52,931 nt of DNA, from IMG/VR virus record IMGVR_UViG_3300018426_000028, positions 1 through 52,931 of that record. The stretch is one strand, 5' to 3'. Positions 23,838 to 31,461 of the stretch are shown here, one piece after another (position 1 is the stretch's first letter; each line of letters opens with the position of its first letter). Made by a program: the position numbers and the translations under genes. The DNA is from a virus. The notes below the pieces were generated by a model. It saw only the letters and a program-made list of their open reading frames with translations. It searched no databases and was not told the DNA's origin.

Positions 23838-23862
23838 CATTAAGGGATATTAAGCCTTAATG
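23838..23862. other. Stem-loop across the stop codon of the 23857 gene
   Basis: CATTAAGG (23838-23845) pairs with CCTTAATG (23855-23862) over eight bases with a nine-base loop. On the minus strand it covers the TAA of the 134-residue gene but lacks an adjoining T-run. On the plus strand it would be the first structure of the antisense transcript, followed by a T-rich stretch. Confidence 0.5.
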
Positions 23863-24261
23863 AATTTGATCATTTCCTTTATCTTTTAAAGAATTCATAA
23901 ATTCTTCTATGGACAAACCGTCTTCAAATTCTGGTTCAAAGTCGTCCATGGCGTCCATAAAATCCAACCCTTCTTTTTTGTCTTCCATATACCCCTCGGT
24001 CATCTTGTAGAATCCCTCTTCATAATGCTGACTGAGCGGCGAAATAGAAATAATTTTATCTTGTTTAATAGAATAAAATTCGGAGTCGGTGAAAGCAATC
24101 CAAGGGCGCAAAGACAAAGCTTCATGTGTGGAGTTAATTTTTACTCTAGTAACTTCTAGAGGTATGGTTGTTTCTAGATGTGTTTCTGATTCAGATACAA
24201 TACCAGCAATAAGCTGCATGCCGTTATCTAAACAAATAATACTAGGTTTGCATTTTACCAT
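23857..24261 (-). CDS. Unknown protein, possible small beta-barrel with acidic tail
   Basis: 134 residues. The N-terminal 85 residues look like an LSm/SH3-like barrel: KPSIICLDNGMQLIAGIV, then THLETTIPLEVTRVKIN, LSLRPWIAF and YSIKQDKIISISPLS. The C-terminal 50 residues are strongly acidic (DFMDAMDDFEPEFEDG). Start overlaps the uvsW stop region by 20 bases, so it is the last gene of a uvsY-uvsW transcript. Similar barrel-plus-acidic-tail proteins occur in marine T4-like phages without known role. The fold is inferred from the strand pattern only. Confidence 0.75.
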   Translation of the reverse strand: MVKCKPSIICLDNGMQLIAGIVSESETHLETTIPLEVTRVKINSTHEALSLRPWIAFTDSEFYSIKQDKIISISPLSQHYEEGFYKMTEGYMEDKKEGLDFMDAMDDFEPEFEDGLSIEEFMNSLKDKGNDQIH

Positions 24262-25756
24262 TAGAGTCTATCCTTATAACTTTGTATTCAAAATTTTCTT
24301 CATTGTATAATTTAATTCTTTCAAGGACATGATTTAAAGTATAGTTCTTTTTTGACTTCCATGATAAATCATCACCAACATCAAACAAGTTACAACTTGA
24401 CTTGTCGTTCCCCTTTCTCAACCCCCTACCAATAGACTGCAAGTTTCTAATCCTGCTTTTACTTGGAGAGGCAAACACTACATTGTGTAGGTTTCTAATA
24501 TTTATACCAGTAGAAAATGTACCATATGAGGCTACAATTATAGTGTCTTTTGATTGTTCCGTCAACTCACGAATCTTCTCCCTTTGTTCCGTCTCAGTGC
24601 CTCCGAAAACAAAGTACACCGATTTATCAGTCATTCCTTTTATCATCTTGTATAAGACATCGCCGTGTTTCTCTACATACTGATATAAAACCAACGTATT
24701 GCCCTTCTGAGAGGTCGCCAGCTTCGCCAGGATGTCATTGCGTTCTGGGTTAGATACTAGGAAGTCCATTTCCTCTTGATAAGACATTTTGGATACAAGT
24801 TTTCTTTGTTCATCTGGGTATCCAATTATCATACAGATGATTTTAAGTTCTGCGAGTTCCTTTTTGTCCATCAATTTTTTGGTTGAGGTCACCTTGAATA
24901 CTGGCCCAAACACACCCTCTAAGACAAGTTTGTGTGTCTTTGTGCCGTCTAGCGTACCAGTAGTACCTATTCGGAAACGAGCGTTTTTACATTTGTCCAT
25001 GAGTGTCATCAAAGACTTCGCTTTGAATAAGTGTGCCTCATCACCGTAGACCACATCAAACTGACTGAACCATTCTTGTGGAAATTTGTATATAGATTGC
25101 CATGTAGAAATAACTACATCGGCGTTGTTGGATTTTTCTTTCCCGCCATAAATTCTGTGACAGTGTTTTGCCACGTTGAACCCGTTGTTACTTGAGTAGT
25201 CTCGGAAGTCACCGTACATTTGTTCTACCAGTGAGGTGGTGGGTACTACGATCAACTGTTTGCGCCCCAGAGCTTGATGATATCTAATCAACGAGTAAAT
25301 GATAAGTGACTTACCAGATGCAGTCGGCGACAACAACAGAGTCCTACCAGAGTTTATCGCCTCATGAATAGCAGACTGTTGGTAGTCTCTGGCCTGAATA
25401 GGTTTCTTTTGACTGTGAAGTTTAAGGACATTACAAAACTCGGATACTTCTTCTTTAGAAATCTTTTCACCGAATGGTTCAAGATCGATCTGAATCTCAT
25501 ACTCTAATTGTTTGGCAAACTTAATAAGATAGGGAACCAAACCAATATAGAGTTCGGCCTTGTTCACATTGTACAAACGAATTTTGCCATCCCAATACTT
25601 GTTTCTATAGGATGGCATAAACTTGGCGCCAGGTACTTCAAATGTAAAGAAGTCTGATATCTCCCGTCTGATACTATCAGATGCTTCTACATAAACATGA
25701 ACGTTGTCTTTTTGTTTTACCCAGATCATATGAGCCCAGATTGCATTTTCGTCCAT
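24242..25756 (-). CDS. uvsW: UvsW DNA helicase
   Basis: 504 residues (T4 UvsW is about 587). Superfamily 2 helicase that unwinds R-loops and branched DNA and helps switch replication from origin to recombination mode. An N-terminal DNA-binding domain (about 1-115, with PGAKFMPSYRNKYWDGKIRLY) is followed by Q-motif RDYQQSAI, Walker A SPTASGKSL (143-151), DEAH (239-242), GTTGTLDG, and motifs V/VI TGINI and SIGRGLRKG. It overlaps uvsY upstream by 31 bases. Complete. Confidence 0.95.
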   Translation of the reverse strand: MDENAIWAHMIWVKQKDNVHVYVEASDSIRREISDFFTFEVPGAKFMPSYRNKYWDGKIRLYNVNKAELYIGLVPYLIKFAKQLEYEIQIDLEPFGEKISKEEVSEFCNVLKLHSQKKPIQARDYQQSAIHEAINSGRTLLLSPTASGKSLIIYSLIRYHQALGRKQLIVVPTTSLVEQMYGDFRDYSSNNGFNVAKHCHRIYGGKEKSNNADVVISTWQSIYKFPQEWFSQFDVVYGDEAHLFKAKSLMTLMDKCKNARFRIGTTGTLDGTKTHKLVLEGVFGPVFKVTSTKKLMDKKELAELKIICMIIGYPDEQRKLVSKMSYQEEMDFLVSNPERNDILAKLATSQKGNTLVLYQYVEKHGDVLYKMIKGMTDKSVYFVFGGTETEQREKIRELTEQSKDTIIVASYGTFSTGINIRNLHNVVFASPSKSRIRNLQSIGRGLRKGNDKSSCNLFDVGDDLSWKSKKNYTLNHVLERIKLYNEENFEYKVIRIDSNGKMQT

Positions 25757-26169
25757 TCAACAGCAGTCTTGATATCCCAACCTCTGCCATTCAAACTGCG
25801 AAGTACTCTGTCTAGAAAATCAACAGTAGTCTCTAGGTAGTAAACTTTATCTTGTTGTTTGATAACATCTGAATCACTGTCTAGTTGATCTCGCATATCA
25901 GACCTAAGAATGGCATTTTTTCTCCAAGGTTCCCACCCCAGAGAATCAAGTTCTTCTTTGGAAAGTTCTCCACGATAGTAATCTGACTTTACTCTTTCAA
26001 GTCTTTTTAAGTCAGCGACTGCCTTTCGGAGTTGGAGTTTTGTGTTTGCTAGAATCGTTACATACTTTGAGTGCAGTATGGGAGTCCTAGTTGACTCCCC
26101 ACCCAAATCTAATTCATCAAGTTTGCAATCTTCAGCCCACATAGACTGAAGTTCAATAAGTGTAGCCAT
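25726..26169 (-). CDS. uvsY: UvsY recombination mediator
   Basis: 147 residues (T4 UvsY is 137). Loads UvsX onto gp32-covered single-stranded DNA. Helical, with a Lys/Arg-rich centre (QLRKAVADLKRLERVKSDYYRG) followed by helices to RSLNGRGWDIKTAVEW, matching the T4 C-terminal 'RGFAIK' element. It overlaps uvsW by 31 bases and follows gp3 by 16 bases. This gp23-gp3-uvsY-uvsW order is the marine T4-like arrangement. Confidence 0.9.
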   Translation of the reverse strand: MATLIELQSMWAEDCKLDELDLGGESTRTPILHSKYVTILANTKLQLRKAVADLKRLERVKSDYYRGELSKEELDSLGWEPWRKNAILRSDMRDQLDSDSDVIKQQDKVYYLETTVDFLDRVLRSLNGRGWDIKTAVEWTKMQSGLI

Positions 26170-26185
26170 AATAAATTAACCAAAT

Positions 26186-26773
26186 TTAACCAACAGATTT
26201 AATATTATATATTCGATATTTAAAGGAAGCTAATCCAACAAAGTAAGGGGAGTCTCCTGCTGACTGATCAAAGTCCAGTCCAGACAAAGCAACTGGAAAC
26301 GCATCTCTGAAGACAATCTCTATGTTAGGATTGTCATTTGAATCTAAGACAAATAAACTAGCATCACTTACTTGGGCAATTGCTTCTTGTTTATCTTTCC
26401 TAGCACTCTGCGTTCTCCATTTTTGAGTATTAACATAGTCGGTGAACTGTCTGTGTTTTTCTGGGAATCCAAGACCAATCATCCAGTTATACAACTCTTT
26501 ATAATTTGTCATATCCTCTTGAATCAAAAAACGAATGTTTAAATCACCAAAGGTAATTTTGTCGCCTGGATATGGAATATCAGATAATGGGGTATTCTGT
26601 ACTGGAAACCCCATATTTACATCTGGAATGTTTGCTCCCTGACAAAAGAATGCAACATGCGGGATGTTATGCACTTGGAATTTAAATCCATTCGGCCGCA
26701 AATAGTCTAATTCTGAACCAGACTGAGAAGTATATGTGCCGTTATTTACCGAAATGGTTGGAGTGTAAGCCAT
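26186..26773 (-). CDS. 3: Tail completion / tail tube terminator gp3
   Basis: 195 residues (T4 gp3 is 176). gp3 caps the tail tube and stabilises the sheath at its top. The key stretch FGDLNIRFLIQEDMTNYKELYNWM (about 75-98) matches the gp3/gp19/gp54 tube-fold pattern, as do the strand RPNGFKFQVHNIPH and the C-terminal FKYRIYNI strand. It sits between the lipoprotein gene and uvsY, the usual gp3 position in marine T4-like phages. Alternative labels would be another tube-fold protein such as gp54. Its start shares bases with the lipoprotein stop (TAATG). Confidence 0.82.
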   Translation of the reverse strand: MAYTPTISVNNGTYTSQSGSELDYLRPNGFKFQVHNIPHVAFFCQGANIPDVNMGFPVQNTPLSDIPYPGDKITFGDLNIRFLIQEDMTNYKELYNWMIGLGFPEKHRQFTDYVNTQKWRTQSARKDKQEAIAQVSDASLFVLDSNDNPNIEIVFRDAFPVALSGLDFDQSAGDSPYFVGLASFKYRIYNIKSVG

Positions 26774-27126
26774 TAAAGACCTCTATTCTGTTTAGGATGC
26801 CATCTTCCATACATACAGTGAACCAACTCATGACCTATAAATTCTGGTTGATAGGACACCGCTGGGTCAATGATATAAATGGTGCAGTTGTTTGTAGCTG
26901 GTGACACTTTTCCAAATGCTGCAACCTTCTTCGCAGTCTCTTTGTCCATGTGCTTAGAAGCTTCCTTTTCCATGGCTTTTTCACTTTCTAGCACCACAAT
27001 CGTGACACCCAAAGAAGTCTTTTCATACTCCTTTTCCTCAAAATAATAATCGTCTGCACCCTTTTTCGGTGATTGGTCACACGATGCAAGGAAGAGTAAC
27101 AACACTGGCAGTATTAATTTTTTCAT
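26773..27126 (-). CDS. Lipoprotein with HExxH motif
   Basis: 117 residues. The N-terminus is a clear lipoprotein signal: KK, a hydrophobic run LILPVLLLFLA and lipobox LASC with C16 as lipidation site. The mature part carries GHELVHCMYGRWH (98-110) with H99, E100, H103 and a nearby H110, resembling a zinc-protease site, although the third ligand spacing is not that of metzincins. A TATAAATA late box ends only five bases before the ATG. Expected location is the host periplasm, attached to a membrane. Possible roles are superinfection exclusion, envelope disruption or an outer-membrane spanin-like part; none is proven. Confidence 0.82.
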   Translation of the reverse strand: MKKLILPVLLLFLASCDQSPKKGADDYYFEEKEYEKTSLGVTIVVLESEKAMEKEASKHMDKETAKKVAAFGKVSPATNNCTIYIIDPAVSYQPEFIGHELVHCMYGRWHPKQNRGL

Positions 27127-27131
27127 GCCAC

Positions 27132-27139
27132 TATTTATA
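27132..27139 (-). promoter_or_regulatory. T4-type late box immediately before the lipoprotein gene
   Basis: Exact TATAAATA on the minus strand. In T4 late promoters transcription begins about six bases past the box, which here falls on the A of the lipoprotein ATG (27126). The mRNA would then have almost no leader. Confidence 0.55.
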
Positions 27140-27153
27140 ATGATTGTGAGCCA

Positions 27154-27202
27154 TAAAAAAAGGGACTCCGAAGAGTCCCTTAAAACGATCCCTTATGGGG
27201 AT
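27154..27202 (-). terminator. Tandem terminators after gp23
   Basis: The strong one pairs AAGGGACTC (27160-27168) with GAGTCCCTT (27173-27181). On the minus strand the loop is TTCG and seven T residues follow. A weaker hairpin, ATCCC (27188-27192) with GGGAT (27198-27202), precedes it and is followed by TTTT. They should sharply end the abundant capsid transcript. Confidence 0.92.
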
Positions 27203-27210
27203 TCTTTTTA

Positions 27211-28485
27211 TTACATCAGGTTAGTAACCTTGACTGAACGGTAGTACTGGTTACGATCAGCAGTGAAAGTATCTGCGTCAGTAGCACCACCATCAGTAGT
27301 AGTGACGTAAGGGTTAGCAATCATACCGTAACGAGTCTTGAAGCCAATCTTGGGCTGGAAGGTGTTAGGATCGATTGCCCGTACCATCTGGAGAGGTACA
27401 TAGGGGCAGTAGAACAGACCGGCGTCATAAGGTGAAGTACCCTTGTAACCCGCAACGTAGAACTGAGCAGAAGCACCAGTGTTTGCAGAGTAAGGATCAA
27501 TGTATACCTTATAACGACCATTTAATACACCAGCAAAAGTGTTACCAGTGTCGTCAACATTCAGGTTCGTGTTCAACGCAGGGTTGTAATCAAGTACACC
27601 AGCCATAGACAGGGCAGAAGCAACATCTGAAGAACAGATGATGAAGTTACCCTTCCCTCTACGAGTGTCTTGTGCAATTACGTTAGCATCTCTTTCGATG
27701 TTGAAGAGAAGACCCTTGAATCTTTCAACAGACCAGCGACCATTTGAATCTACGTCAAGGTCGAAAGTACCAGGCGTTGCAGTAGAAGCAGCACCAGTCT
27801 TAGCGACTTTGTAGATTGTACGGATCACTTCACGGTTGATTTCAGCAAGGATTTCCTGAGACAGAATGTTTGACAACTCTGACTCAGCGTCCAGACCGTG
27901 AACTGCCTTGAGGTCTTGCGCCAATTCGACAGTGTATTCTGCCTTCAGAGCACGAGACTTAGCAGTTACAGTGGTCTTCTCGATTGAGAATGCCATCTGG
28001 TTCAGTGTAGTACCACCCGAATCACCGAATACTTCAGCGGCGTCACGAGTTACACCAGTACCCGTGGTGTAAGCACCATCAACGGGGTTAGAACCAGCGT
28101 GAGTACCAGTACCAGAGAAGTCTGTGTCAGCTTCGTTGAACAGAGCTTCATCACCAGTCTGTGAATCATAATGCGACTTCATCGCAAAGATCAGACCAGT
28201 AGGGCCAGTCATAGGTTGAACACCAGCAACGTCATATGCCATCAGGTTAGGCAACGCACGGCGAACGAGAGAGATCAGGATCGGATCGTAGGTATCGATC
28301 TCACCAGACATGTTGTTAGCGTGTACCGCTTCAGAGAAAACGGCTTTCTCTTCACGGAGAGCCTTTTCTTGGTTCTCCAGAATTACAGAAGTTACTGCCT
28401 TACGATAAGGGTCAGTAATCTCTTGCAGATCGGGATGATCCAGAACAGGACTCCACTTTTTTTGGATTTCTTCGGAAAGATACAT
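27211..28485 (-). CDS. 23: Major capsid protein gp23
   Basis: 424 residues; T4 gp23 is 521, and marine forms are shorter. Forms the hexamers of the prohead and is trimmed at the N-terminus by the gp21 protease. The start SEEIQKKWSPVLDH, the segment RRALPNLMAYDVAGVQPMTGPTGLIFAM and the C-terminal PKIGFKTRYGMIANPY are hallmark gp23 sequences used to identify T4-like phages. It has a late promoter at 28526, a strong AAGGAG ribosome site and tandem terminators after it, fitting very high late expression. Confidence 0.97.
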   Translation of the reverse strand: MYLSEEIQKKWSPVLDHPDLQEITDPYRKAVTSVILENQEKALREEKAVFSEAVHANNMSGEIDTYDPILISLVRRALPNLMAYDVAGVQPMTGPTGLIFAMKSHYDSQTGDEALFNEADTDFSGTGTHAGSNPVDGAYTTGTGVTRDAAEVFGDSGGTTLNQMAFSIEKTTVTAKSRALKAEYTVELAQDLKAVHGLDAESELSNILSQEILAEINREVIRTIYKVAKTGAASTATPGTFDLDVDSNGRWSVERFKGLLFNIERDANVIAQDTRRGKGNFIICSSDVASALSMAGVLDYNPALNTNLNVDDTGNTFAGVLNGRYKVYIDPYSANTGASAQFYVAGYKGTSPYDAGLFYCPYVPLQMVRAIDPNTFQPKIGFKTRYGMIANPYVTTTDGGATDADTFTADRNQYYRSVKVTNLM

Positions 28486-28525
28486 TGTAGTCTCCTTGAT
28501 TTTGGTTTTTGTTTTTACCTAAGTT

Positions 28526-28533
28526 TATTTATA
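28526..28533 (-). promoter_or_regulatory. T4-type late promoter for gp23
   Basis: Exact TATAAATA on the minus strand, in the 54-base gap between gp22 and gp23. It gives a leader of roughly 35 bases to the gp23 ATG. Confidence 0.75.
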
Positions 28534-28539
28534 AAAGTT

Positions 28540-29760
28540 TTACTTTTTGATTTGTTTTGAAATAGCCTGAGCATACTTATTGATAGATGAACTTTCCTCA
28601 AGGAAACTAGAGTCAACTGTATCAGTCAACTTTTCATCTTCAGTTTCAACACTTTGTTTGGGGAAATAGTTTTCCTTAACAACGGAAACCTTTTCAGCGA
28701 ACAACTCTGAACTACCGAAGTCTACATCAACAAGAAGTGAAGACAGTTTTTCTGATTCTGTCATTGTCAAATCTTCTGAGGCCTCAGCGATGATTTTCTC
28801 ACGCATCATTGTCTCTTTCTCAGAAGAAAGGGCAACTTCACGCTCGATACTCTCGTTGAGTTTTGACTTTAGTTCTTCGATTTCGCTTTCCATTTCACCA
28901 AGTACATCGTACTTTTCTTCGGGCACTTCAATGTAGTGTTCGGTGAAAACAGTTTTCAGAGACTTGATAAAGTCTTCTGTAATTTCTGTGCGGAGACCAC
29001 GCTCAATGGCGAGCTCGTTCTCTTTCATCCAGTTCTCAGCAACATAGTTGAGGTAAGAATCAATTTTCTCAACCATTTCTTCTTTGAACTGTTCTTTCTC
29101 GGCAGCAAATTCTTCAGCAAGTTCTGCCTGAATTGATTCGATCTCATTGGCAAGGCGAGCAGTAACAACTGTCTCGAAAAGATCAGCAGCCTTAACCTTG
29201 AAGTCTTCTGAAAGATGTTCTTCGTCAGCAAACAGATTCATGATGTCGCCTTCAAAAAGATTTTCGGAATCGTCTTCTTCTTCTTCGATTTCCTCTTCTT
29301 CTGCAACAACTTCTGTTTCTTCCTCTTCAGAATCAACTTCTTCTTCTGAAATTACTTCGTCTTCCTCAGACTCTTCTACTTCTTCTCTTGCAACGTTGCC
29401 CTTAGATGAAGCCTGTGCAACTACTTTGCGGGGGTCTTCTTCATCTTCAAAGTTGGGGGCATCGCCTGCACCTTGGTTTGTAAGCTCACCAGACTGACTC
29501 ATCTTGTCAGCAGCAGCCTTACCTACAGAAGATGTCAAACCACCATGCTTGTCACCTGTACCAGAAAGGTCTTGCATTTCTGGTGAAGGGTTAGAACTGC
29601 CTTGTGTAGGATTCTTGGAATCACCAGGCGTTGCATTGGGCTTCAGATTTTCCGCCGCAGCCTTCTCTTCCAGTTCATTGACTTCTTCAGCAAGGTCAAG
29701 AGCTTCTTCAATCTCTTTGCCTTTCTTGAGAAAGTCTCTGATTTTACTTTCTACGCTCAT
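28540..29760 (-). CDS. 22: Prohead core scaffold gp22
   Basis: 406 residues (T4 gp22 is 269). Internal scaffold of the prohead, degraded by gp21 before packaging. The N-terminus SKIRDFLKKGKEIEEALDLAEEV is typical. Residues about 120-170 are an extreme Glu/Asp tract (EEE runs), followed by long amphipathic helices to residue 350. The extra length relative to T4 lies in the acidic tract and in a Gly/Ser/Asn-rich region at about 40-110. Position directly before gp23 and after gp21 is diagnostic. It has its own late box at 29796. Confidence 0.9.
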   Translation of the reverse strand: MSVESKIRDFLKKGKEIEEALDLAEEVNELEEKAAAENLKPNATPGDSKNPTQGSSNPSPEMQDLSGTGDKHGGLTSSVGKAAADKMSQSGELTNQGAGDAPNFEDEEDPRKVVAQASSKGNVAREEVEESEEDEVISEEEVDSEEEETEVVAEEEEIEEEEDDSENLFEGDIMNLFADEEHLSEDFKVKAADLFETVVTARLANEIESIQAELAEEFAAEKEQFKEEMVEKIDSYLNYVAENWMKENELAIERGLRTEITEDFIKSLKTVFTEHYIEVPEEKYDVLGEMESEIEELKSKLNESIEREVALSSEKETMMREKIIAEASEDLTMTESEKLSSLLVDVDFGSSELFAEKVSVVKENYFPKQSVETEDEKLTDTVDSSFLEESSSINKYAQAISKQIKK

Positions 29761-29795
29761 GATTTTCTCCTTTGAGATTTTGCGTTACTGATAAT

Positions 29796-29803
29796 TATTT
29801 ATA
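29796..29803 (-). promoter_or_regulatory. T4-type late promoter for gp22
   Basis: Exact TATAAATA on the minus strand in the gp21-gp22 gap, about 36 bases before the gp22 ATG at 29760. Confidence 0.7.
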
Positions 29804-29808
29804 CAAAA

Positions 29809-30462
29809 TTATATTTTAGATAGACGATCTAGGAATGAACTAAACACTGCAAGTTTCTGTTCCTCCAGTTCACGAGAACTAGACTTTTTAATAACAGATT
29901 GTGCAATGTCCATTTCTCTTTCAGTCCATACACCGTTTATCATCATCCATTCTTTGTTCTCCATAATACCTCTAACAAAGGCATCTGGAGCAGAAGGGTC
30001 TGCCACGATATCAGCAGCAGTCGAAAGAACAAAATCATCTTGTACTTCGTTGATGCCGTTCTTCTCTTTAAGTGAACCAAGACCTCTTGAACTCACTCCG
30101 AGTTGTGCGCCTTCATCCATTAAATTCTTAACGATATTCCCCATAGGAGTGTCTAGGATTTTTGCCTTGCCAATCCAGTTATCGCCATCTTCTTTCAAAG
30201 AAGTAATCATATGAGATACACGATCTAGATTCAGAGTCGGGCCTTCTGGATGACCCAGTTCACCCATCGCTCTCTTCTTGTCGATCTGTTCGGTTCGGTA
30301 TCTATCTACTTCTTTACGCATAATCTCCTTGGGATAAGAACGATTATTGCGATTGGTGATATTAGATTGCAAGAAAACACCTTCAATGTAAAGGTTTCTC
30401 TTACCATTTTTTTCTTCTGAGATATATTGAATATCTTCAGTAACTTCCGTAATTAGTTTCAT
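29809..30462 (-). CDS. 21: Prohead core protease gp21
   Basis: 217 residues from the ATG at 30462 (T4 gp21 is 212); a longer in-frame extension only shadows the upstream gene. Serine protease that matures the prohead by cutting gp22, gp23, gp67 and itself. MGELGHPEG (66-74) holds the catalytic His and GVSSRGLGS (122-130) the nucleophile Ser region, both characteristic of gp21. TAATG links it to the upstream gene, with AAGGAGG close by. Confidence 0.93.
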   Translation of the reverse strand: MKLITEVTEDIQYISEEKNGKRNLYIEGVFLQSNITNRNNRSYPKEIMRKEVDRYRTEQIDKKRAMGELGHPEGPTLNLDRVSHMITSLKEDGDNWIGKAKILDTPMGNIVKNLMDEGAQLGVSSRGLGSLKEKNGINEVQDDFVLSTAADIVADPSAPDAFVRGIMENKEWMMINGVWTEREMDIAQSVIKKSSSRELEEQKLAVFSSFLDRLSKI

Positions 30463-30848
30463 TAGCCTAGGCCTCCTTGATCTTGATGTTGCTGCGGGCC
30501 AAAACCAGAAACCTTTGACAACTCCAACCAAAGAACTGCATCACCGTTTGAAATTGCTACGTCAATGTCTTGATCATTTTCTGTGTTCTCTACCCAACCA
30601 TACCAATCGGTGAAACCAGTGCCGTGGACATGCATGATATCAACACTGTTACGAGAGATAGTTACTGAGGCGTTTTTGTCACAGTTCCAATGTACTCTTG
30701 TGATATTAACTTCTGGAGAAGTGGCGGTCTCGGTGGATTTTTTAATATCTACGTCAAGATCAATAGAACCACTATCCCCACCAGTACCAGAACAACGAAC
30801 AACGGCCTGTACTTGGGTCAGTTTTAAATTGGATTTAGCGAATGCCAT
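30462..30848 (-). CDS. Unknown beta-rich protein in the head gene cluster
   Basis: 128 residues, Ser/Thr/Asp-rich with alternating strands (SNLKLTQVQAVVRC, SIDLDVDIKK, VNITRVHWNC, ASVTISRNSVDIMHVHG, DVAISNGDAVLWLELS). There is no signal or membrane segment. Two cysteines (C19, C56) are present. The C-terminus is Gly/Gln-rich. Encoded between gp21 and a Lys-rich small protein and coupled to gp21, so a virion or prohead component, perhaps a decoration protein, is a fair guess from context only. Confidence 0.72.
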   Translation of the reverse strand: MAFAKSNLKLTQVQAVVRCSGTGGDSGSIDLDVDIKKSTETATSPEVNITRVHWNCDKNASVTISRNSVDIMHVHGTGFTDWYGWVENTENDQDIDVAISNGDAVLWLELSKVSGFGPQQHQDQGGLG

Positions 30849-30860
30849 CTATCGTCTCCG

Positions 30861-31205
30861 TTACTTTTTCTTGTGGTTACCGTGAGATGATTCTTCAATC
30901 ACCTCAAGAGCATATGTTTCGCAGTGCTCAATACCATGTTCAAACATGACTTTGTACCACCAAACGTTTCCGTTAGCATCTGGTTCCGCATGTTCACCCA
31001 TAATTGGTTTTCCTTCACCAAACTTGGGATGTACCACCTTTGTAGCACACATGTGAGTCAGTTTAGGTTCTTCGGAACCACCCTGTTTGGGTGGAGTCTT
31101 ATCCCCTTCGATGCCATCTTCAGCAGGATGGTTTGCAATAGGTTCTTCTTTTGAAACCTTCTCTACGGGTTTAGCTTCTTCACGGAAATCTCTAAACGTC
31201 TTCAT
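30861..31205 (-). CDS. Unknown small protein of the prohead cluster
   Basis: 114 residues from the ATG at 31205, overlapping the gp67-like stop. The start MKTFRDFREEAKPVEK resembles the N-terminal tags seen on small prohead proteins of marine T4-like phages. A Pro/Glu-rich linker follows, then a compact domain with KVVHPKFGEGKPIMGEHAE and VWWYKVMFEHGIEHCETYALEV, a KOW-like beta pattern. The tail is His/Lys-rich. Function is unknown; expression with head genes is clear from the overlap. Confidence 0.7.
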   Translation of the reverse strand: MKTFRDFREEAKPVEKVSKEEPIANHPAEDGIEGDKTPPKQGGSEEPKLTHMCATKVVHPKFGEGKPIMGEHAEPDANGNVWWYKVMFEHGIEHCETYALEVIEESSHGNHKKK

Positions 31206-31461
31206 CTGACTCTTCCTCTGATTCTTCTGGGGTTGCTTCCAAACCCATCTTCTGCATTTCTGGATCATTAAAAATAGCAGGAGCAATTTCGGATTTTCTT
31301 ACCGCAAGCATGTCATCAGCACGTTTGTTCATCATTGCAAAAAAATCATCATTAGCACCAGCGAGGTCACCATCAGCCCATTTATCCATCATCTGTCTGA
31401 TAGAATCTTGAGGACTAACCTCGTCCTGTACTTCCAACTCTACTGTTTCTGCTTCACTCAT
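31192..31461 (-). CDS. 67: Prohead core protein gp67-like
   Basis: 89 residues from the ATG at 31461, with GGAG upstream; an in-frame TTG is less likely. Small and acidic, ending in an ESEEESDEDV tail as in T4 gp67 (80 residues). A central helix (AGANDDFFAMMNKRADDMLAVRKSEIA) resembles the gp67 helical half. gp67 is an essential scaffold component cut by gp21. It follows gp20 with an eight-base overlap, the T4 gene order. Confidence 0.75.
   Translation of the reverse strand: MSEAETVELEVQDEVSPQDSIRQMMDKWADGDLAGANDDFFAMMNKRADDMLAVRKSEIAPAIFNDPEMQKMGLEATPEESEEESDEDV

Noticed and set aside
23857-24261. Late transcription co-activator gp33
   Set aside because: Proximity to gp55 suggested it, but the strand pattern and acidic tail do not fit helical gp33.
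29147-29497. Ser-rich 116-residue open frame on the plus strand
   Set aside because: It is the antisense shadow of the Glu-rich tract of gp22; Ser runs are what GAA/GAG repeats give on the other strand.
30462-30531. N-terminal extension of gp21
   Set aside because: The extra 23 residues overlap the upstream gene and lack a site; T4 gp21 begins at the MKLITE-like position.
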